Source: Aeromicrobium sp. IC_218 (GTDB taxonomy: Bacteria > Actinomycetota > Actinomycetes > Propionibacteriales > Nocardioidaceae). From it: a stretch of 64,000 nt of DNA. Numbering within the stretch: the first letter of the stretch is position 1; each line of letters begins with the position of its first letter. The notes under the pieces are model-generated. The model had not been told where the DNA came from, made no database searches, and saw only the letters and a program-made list of their open reading frames with translations. A program made the position numbers and the translations under genes. Below, piece by piece: positions 60,367 to 64,000 of this stretch. The stretch spans positions 292,260 through 356,259 of the forward strand of contig NZ_SJXM01000003.1 in NCBI RefSeq assembly GCF_004336805.1, written 5' to 3'.

Positions 60367-60750
60367 ATGACCATCGCGATCGCCTACCGGCCCGACCCCT
60401 ACGGCCAGGCGGCCGTTGAGTTCGCCGTGGAGGAGGCGTTGCGCCGTGACGCGACGGTGCTCGTCGTGAACGTCGTCGGTCCCGGCCCGGACGGCACGAC
60501 GCCGCCGCCGGCCGACCTGTCCGACGTCACCGCCCGGCTCGACCGCGCGGGCATCGCGCACGACGTCGCGCAGGTCGAGGACCACGACGTCGTCGGCGCC
60601 GTGGTGGACGTGCTGGAGGACCGCGGCGCCGAGCTGCTGATCATCGGCATGCGCAAGCGCACCCCGGTCGGCAAGCTCATCATGGGCGCCGTCGCCCAGC
60701 GGCTGATGCTCGACACGTCCATCCCGGTCGTGGCGGTCAAGGCGCCCTGA
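60367..60750 (+). CDS. Universal stress protein family (UspA-like)
   Basis: Single-domain USP of 127 aa. N-terminal MTIAIAYRPDPYGQAAVEFAVEEALRR matches the first strand and helix. The C-terminal nucleotide loop reads IIGMRKRTPVGKLIMGAVAQRLM, then IPVVAVKAP. The ATP-type G2xG9xG(S/T) pattern is only partly met, so ATP binding is uncertain. Followed directly by a glycosylase gene whose frame begins in its stop codon. Confidence 0.87.
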   Translation: MTIAIAYRPDPYGQAAVEFAVEEALRRDATVLVVNVVGPGPDGTTPPPADLSDVTARLDRAGIAHDVAQVEDHDVVGAVVDVLEDRGAELLIIGMRKRTPVGKLIMGAVAQRLMLDTSIPVVAVKAP

Positions 60751-61334
60751 GCGAGCTGCCCGTCCTCGACGACGCCCGGTCGCTGCTCGGCCGTGCGCTG
60801 GTCGGTCACGGCGTCACGGTGATCGTCACCGAGGTCGAGGCGTACGCCGGACCGCTCGACCCGGCGTCCCACGCCTTCACCCGCACCCCGCGGTCGGACA
60901 TCATGTACGGCCCGCCGTGGCGGCTGTACGTCTACCGGTCGTACGGCCTGCACCACTGCGCGAACGTCGTGACCAGCCCGGAGGGGGAGGCGTCGGCCGT
61001 CCTCGTCCGCGCCGGGCGCGTCGTCGAGGGTCACGACCTGGCGCGCGAGCGCCGCGGTCCCAGCGTGAAGGACGTGGGCCTCGCCCGTGGACCCGGCAAC
61101 CTCGCCGAGGCGCTCGGTATCACGCTCGAGGACAAGGGGACCGACCTGCTCGACCCGGAGCCGGTGCACCTGGGGGAGCGGCTCGAGGAGCCGGCCCGGA
61201 TCATGGCCGGCCCGCGGGTCGGCGTCTCCAAGGCGGCCGACGCACCGTGGCGCTTCTGGGTCGCCGGGGACCCGACGGTCAGCGCCTACCGGCGCTCGCC
61301 GAGGGCCCCGCGAGCCGTCTCGTCGTCGTCCTGA
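60747..61334 (+). CDS. 3-methyladenine DNA glycosylase (AAG/MPG family)
   Basis: Base-excision repair enzyme removing alkylated purines; 195 aa. Family motifs are [20 protein letters not shown] (catalytic Glu), [30 protein letters not shown] and the DNA-contact [11 protein letters not shown]. The conserved [20 protein letters not shown] begins well before the first in-frame ATG/GTG (60819). I therefore place the start at CTG 60747, which overlaps the previous stop as CTGA; this rare start is an inference. The C-terminal end overlaps a small minus-strand gene by 49 bp. Confidence 0.85.
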   Translation: MSELPVLDDARSLLGRALVGHGVTVIVTEVEAYAGPLDPASHAFTRTPRSDIMYGPPWRLYVYRSYGLHHCANVVTSPEGEASAVLVRAGRVVEGHDLARERRGPSVKDVGLARGPGNLAEALGITLEDKGTDLLDPEPVHLGERLEEPARIMAGPRVGVSKAADAPWRFWVAGDPTVSAYRRSPRAPRAVSSSS

Positions 61335-61411
61335 GCATGGGGCAGCGCGCACACGCCGTCGACGCAGACCGGGGCGTCGTCCTCGCCGAGGATCTCGAAC
61401 GGTCCGGTCAC
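61286..61411 (-). CDS. Small 41-aa protein with CVDGVC motif, coupled to the DsbA-like gene
   Basis: On the minus strand GTG overlaps the stop of the DsbA-like gene (GTGA). The product starts [20 protein letters not shown], continues CALP, and ends in an acidic/Arg tail. Two cysteines spaced C-x4-C in so short a protein next to a thiol oxidoreductase suggest a redox or metal partner. I recall similar Cys-Val-Asp-Gly-x-Cys peptides near such genes in relatives, but this is unverified. The last 49 bp are antisense to the glycosylase gene. Confidence 0.5.
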   Translation of the reverse strand: MTGPFEILGEDDAPVCVDGVCALPHAQDDDETARGALGERR

Positions 61412-62055
61412 TGCTCGCTCGCCGCCTTCGTGATCGCCCCGGCGAACGTCTCGGGGGACTGCGCGCCGGAGACGCCGTACTTGCCGTCGACCACGTAGAA
61501 CGGCACGCCGCCGATGCCGTAGCGCATCGCCTGGTCGACGTCGGCCTGCACCGCGCCGGCGAAGGTGCCGGCCTCGAGCTCGCGGACGACCTCGTCGCGG
61601 TCGAGCCCGACCTCGACCGCGAGGTCGGCGAGCTCGTCGACGCGTCCCAGGTGGCGGCCCTGCTCGAAGTAGGCGCGCAGCAGCCGCTCCTTCATGGCCG
61701 GCTGGACGCCGTGCGCCTTGGCCAGGTGCAGCAGCTCGTGCGCCTTGCGCGTGTTCGTGTGCTGCAGGGCGTCGAAGTCGTACGCCAGGCCCTCGCCGGC
61801 GGCGACCTGGGTCATCTGCCCCAGCATCTGCTCGACCTGCGCGGCGGGCATGCCCTTGTGGCCGGCCAGGAAGTCGACCTCGCTGCCCTCGAAGTCGACC
61901 GGCGTGTCGGGGGCGAGCTCGAACGAGTGGTACTCGACCTCCACCTCGACGTCGTCGCCGAGCGTCGCCACGCCCTGCTCGAAGCGGCGCTTGCCCACGA
62001 AGCACCAGGGGCACGCGATGTCGGACCAGACGTCGACCTTCACTCGTTGAGTCAC
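61408..62055 (-). CDS. DsbA family (FrnE-like) oxidoreductase
   Basis: Thioredoxin-fold protein of 215 aa without a signal peptide, so cytoplasmic. Active-site C15-P-W-C18 in [17 protein letters not shown], helical insert with [23 protein letters not shown], and cis-Pro loop [12 protein letters not shown]. This is the FrnE/2-hydroxychromene-isomerase-like branch involved in thiol exchange or polyketide-like chemistry; the true substrate is unknown. Starts with GTG (62055); GTG 62043 is an alternative. Followed by a coupled small ORF. Confidence 0.9.
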   Translation of the reverse strand: MTQRVKVDVWSDIACPWCFVGKRRFEQGVATLGDDVEVEVEYHSFELAPDTPVDFEGSEVDFLAGHKGMPAAQVEQMLGQMTQVAAGEGLAYDFDALQHTNTRKAHELLHLAKAHGVQPAMKERLLRAYFEQGRHLGRVDELADLAVEVGLDRDEVVRELEAGTFAGAVQADVDQAMRYGIGGVPFYVVDGKYGVSGAQSPETFAGAITKAASEQ

Positions 62056-62095
62056 GTCCGGACGAACCGTCGTCCGCGCGGGGGTATTCCCTCGC

Positions 62096-62101
62096 TAGGC
62101 T
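62096..62101 (+). promoter_or_regulatory. Predicted -10 element of tyrS
   Basis: TAGGCT predicts a start near 62108 and a leader of about 38 nt. No T-box is recognised. Confidence 0.45.
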
Positions 62102-62145
62102 CGAGGGGCCGCGAGAGCCGCGGCACACCGACGGACGGAAAGACA

Positions 62146-63399
62146 GTGACCCACGTCATCGACGACCTCGACGCGCGCGGACTGATCGCGCACTCGACCG
62201 ACCTGGACGCGCTCCGGGACGAGATGGACGCGGGGCCGCTGACGTACTACGTGGGCTTCGACCCCACCGCGCCGTCCCTGCACGTCGGCAACCTGCTGCA
62301 GATCCTCACCGCCCGCCGGCTCCAGCTCGCCGGCCACCGTCCGCTGCTGCTCGTCGGCGGCTCGACCGGTCTCATCGGCGACCCCAAGCAGAGCGGCGAG
62401 CGGGTCATGAACTCGAAGGAGACCGTCGCCGAGTGGGTGGACCGCATCCGCGGCCAGGTCTCGCGCTTCGTCTCCTTCGAGGGCGACAACGCCGCCGTGC
62501 TGGTCAACAACCTCGACTGGACGCAGTCCCTGTCAACGGTCGACTTCCTGCGCGACATCGGCAAGCACTTCCCGGTCAACCGCATGCTGGCCCGCGACGT
62601 CGTCGCCAGCCGGCTCGAGTCGGGCATCAGCTACACCGAGTTCAGCTACGTCCTGCTCCAGGCCATGGACTACCTCGAGCTGCACCGCCGCCACGGCTGC
62701 GCGCTGCAGACCGGTGGCAGCGACCAGTGGGGCAACATCACCGCCGGCGTCGAGCTCGTCCGCCGGGCCGACGGCGACCGCGTGCACGCGCTGGCCACCC
62801 CGCTGATCACCAAGGCCGACGGCACCAAGTTCGGCAAGACCGAGTCCGGCACCATCTGGCTCGATCCCGCGCTCATGAGCCCGTACGCGTTCTACCAGTC
62901 CTGGATCCAGGCCGAGGACGCCAAGGTCGGCGAGTACCTCAAGCAGTTCACCTTCCTGCCCGTCGACGAGGTCGACCGGGTCATGGCCGAGCACGCCGAG
63001 CGTCCCGGCGCCCGAGCGGCGCAGCGACTGCTCGCCTCGGAGCTGACCACGCTCGTGCACGGCGAGGACGAGACGCGGGCCGCCGAGCTCGCGTCCCAGG
63101 CCCTGTTCGGTCGCGGTGACCTGGGCGAGCTGCCGGCGTCGACGCTCGAGGCGGCGCTGCGCGAGGCGGGGGGAGTCGAGCTCGACGAGGCGCCCACGGT
63201 CGTGGACGCCCTCGTCGCGGCCGGCCTGGCCGACAGCAAGTCCGCCGCCCGCCGGGCGGTGACCGAGGGCGGTGCCTACGTGAACAACGAGCGCGTCGAG
63301 GACCCCGAGCTGAGCCTGGCCGGGCACGGCGTCGGCGACTCCGGCTGGGTGGTGCTGCGCAAGGGCAAGCGCTCCGTCTCCGGAGTCCGTCTGCCGTAG
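62146..63399 (+). CDS. tyrS: Tyrosine--tRNA ligase
   Basis: Class I synthetase; 417 aa. The HIGH motif appears as [12 protein letters not shown]. The tyrosine pocket includes [26 protein letters not shown] and [11 protein letters not shown]. The KMSKS motif is KFGKT within [13 protein letters not shown]. The C-terminal ~80 residues are an S4-like RNA-binding domain ([21 protein letters not shown]). The GTG is preceded only by a weak GGA. It ends about 480 nt before the 16S gene. Confidence 0.97.
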   Translation: MTHVIDDLDARGLIAHSTDLDALRDEMDAGPLTYYVGFDPTAPSLHVGNLLQILTARRLQLAGHRPLLLVGGSTGLIGDPKQSGERVMNSKETVAEWVDRIRGQVSRFVSFEGDNAAVLVNNLDWTQSLSTVDFLRDIGKHFPVNRMLARDVVASRLESGISYTEFSYVLLQAMDYLELHRRHGCALQTGGSDQWGNITAGVELVRRADGDRVHALATPLITKADGTKFGKTESGTIWLDPALMSPYAFYQSWIQAEDAKVGEYLKQFTFLPVDEVDRVMAEHAERPGARAAQRLLASELTTLVHGEDETRAAELASQALFGRGDLGELPASTLEAALREAGGVELDEAPTVVDALVAAGLADSKSAARRAVTEGGAYVNNERVEDPELSLAGHGVGDSGWVVLRKGKRSVSGVRLP

Positions 63400-63424
63400 C
63401 GCGTCCGGGGACCGCCCGCCCGGC

Positions 63425-63450
63425 GTGGTTCCCGGAACCGCAGCGTTTTT
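63425..63450 (+). terminator. Terminator after tyrS
   Basis: GTGGTTC (63425-63431) pairs with GAACCGC (63435-63441) with one wobble and a CCG loop, then AGCG and TTTTT. A short stem with a T-tract. Confidence 0.5.
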
Positions 63451-63481
63451 CCGGTGTGGTCACGGTCATAGGGACCCCGGT

Positions 63482-63511
63482 TTGACCAGCCCCGAAACCC
63501 GTGTGTAATGT
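63482..63511 (+). promoter_or_regulatory. Ribosomal RNA operon promoter
   Basis: -35 TTGACC (63482-63487) and -10 TAATGT (63506-63511) with an 18-nt spacer, the best sigma-70-type promoter in the window. Start expected near 63518, about 365 nt before the 16S 5' end. Confidence 0.75.
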
Positions 63512-63881
63512 TCTCTTTGTTGCGCCGCACGGCGGGGCGGAAGGCCTGGAAGGGTCGGCTGTCCGGTGGGCGTAGCGGCTGTCTCAACCGAAACGGCTGA
63601 TCCCGAACCTTTGGTGTGTTCTGGGCAGGTCGCCGAAAACGCGGGACGTGTGGTCTGGCCCCGTCTGGGTGCTTCTCTTTGTGAGGGGTTTCTGGGTGGT
63701 GTGCGTCTGATCCTTGAGAACTCAACAGTGTGCAATAGTCGACGAGATTAATTAGTAGTAAACCCCCGTCGGCAGTGGCCAGCTTGCTGGTTGTTGTTGG
63801 CGTTGGTTAATTCCGACAAATTGTTTGTCAGCAAACCTTTTGTCAGGAATCAAAACGATGTTGGCCCCTTTTGGGGGTTTT
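63512..63881 (+). other. Leader of the rRNA operon
   Basis: No gene is seen here. Near 63711-63735 lies TCCTTGAGAACTCAACAGTG, a sequence typical of actinobacterial rRNA leaders and spacers and linked to antitermination or processing. From about 63740 the sequence becomes much more AT-rich than the rest of the window. It contains overlapping hairpins (63810-63850) and a CCCC-TTTT-GGGG hairpin followed by TTTTT just before the 16S gene. These are presumably elements of pre-rRNA processing and of NusB/boxA-dependent antitermination. Confidence 0.6.
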
Positions 63882-64000
63882 TCAACGGAGAGTTTGATCC
63901 TGGCTCAGGACGAACGCTGGCGGCGTGCTTAACACATGCAAGTCGAGCGGTAAGGCCCTTTCGGGGGTACACGAGCGGCGAACGGGTGAGTAACACGTGA
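63882..64000 (+). rRNA. rrs: 16S ribosomal RNA, 5' end (partial)
   Basis: Begins with the conserved AGAGTTTGATCCTGGCTCAG at 63889 and continues through GACGAACGCTGGCGGCGTGC, AACACATGCAAGTCGAGCGG and GGCGAACGGGTGAGTAACAC. The V1 loop (GGTAAGGCCCTTTCGGGGGT) resembles Nocardioidaceae. The 5' end is set about 7 nt before the 27F site, by analogy with E. coli numbering. The rest lies outside the window. Confidence 0.97.

Noticed and set aside
63714..63738. TTGAGA...AATAGT as a second rRNA promoter
   Set aside because: The spacing between the two boxes is too short, and TTGAGAACTCAACAG is a known conserved rRNA leader/spacer sequence rather than a promoter.

Overview
The window is a continuous stretch of chromosome from a very GC-rich actinobacterium. 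The first ~120 nt of a 16S rRNA gene lie at the right edge, and their V1 region resembles Nocardioidaceae (Nocardioides/Aeromicrobium type); this placement is from memory, not from a search. Supporting traits are GTG starts, many 1- or 4-nt stop/start overlaps, the actinobacterial factor mIHF, a PriA without a visible P-loop, and a gene order typical of the group. I see no phage, insertion sequence, CRISPR array, tRNA gene or resistance/defence island.

Layout, left to right. (1) 1-3157: C-terminal part of rarA, a secreted LGFP/CHAP-type protein and two small membrane-anchored proteins. (2) 3157-13824: alaS, ruvX, mltG, aroE, a prepilin peptidase, aroC, aroK, aroB, a Xaa-Pro peptidase, efp and nusB (translation, cell wall and shikimate pathway). 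(3) 13825-15361: a cluster of short inverted repeats and an unrecognised membrane protein on the minus strand. (4) 15362-24244: the pyrimidine operon pyrR-pyrB-pyrC-carA-carB-pyrF with a PyrR-binding RNA hairpin over the first ribosome binding site, followed by a small lipoprotein and mihF. (5) 24237-32937: gmk, rpoZ, coaBC, metK, priA, fmt, rsmB and rpe, with a second cluster of the same inverted repeats before fmt. (6) 32934-37215: a membrane protein, an FMN riboswitch and ribD-ribE-ribBA-ribH. (7) 37237-41857: hisE, hisG, a PH-like protein, an SseB-like protein, a divergent hydrolase/WYL-regulator pair and an ACT-GNAT fusion. (8) 42153-49072: infC (AUC start), rpmI, rplT, a 23S-type methyltransferase, a sensor kinase, pheS and pheT. 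(9) 49131-51489, minus strand: a DUF2207 protein and LemA. (10) 51525-60325: an arginine regulon, argG-argC-argJ-argB-(27-aa ORF)-argD-argF-argR-argH, with an ArgR operator over the argG promoter. (11) 60355-64000: a universal stress protein, a 3-methyladenine glycosylase, a DsbA-like oxidoreductase with a coupled 41-aa protein, tyrS, and the promoter and leader of an rRNA operon.

Three metabolic units have visible feedback control of different kinds: PyrR-RNA for UMP synthesis, an FMN riboswitch for riboflavin, and ArgR-DNA for arginine. A recurring pattern is a TAnnnT -10 element placed 6-7 nt before a start codon, which predicts leaderless mRNAs for many genes.

Most of the window is conserved housekeeping sequence, and I did not find a convincing new multi-gene system. 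The best candidates for undescribed biology are small: the GGCGGTGAG-N-TCCACC inverted-repeat family (two clusters, 11 copies), the perfect inverted repeat over the metK promoter, the long hairpin before rpe, the coupled small ORFs in the arg operon and behind the DsbA-like gene, and the long-form argG placed at the head of the arg cluster.
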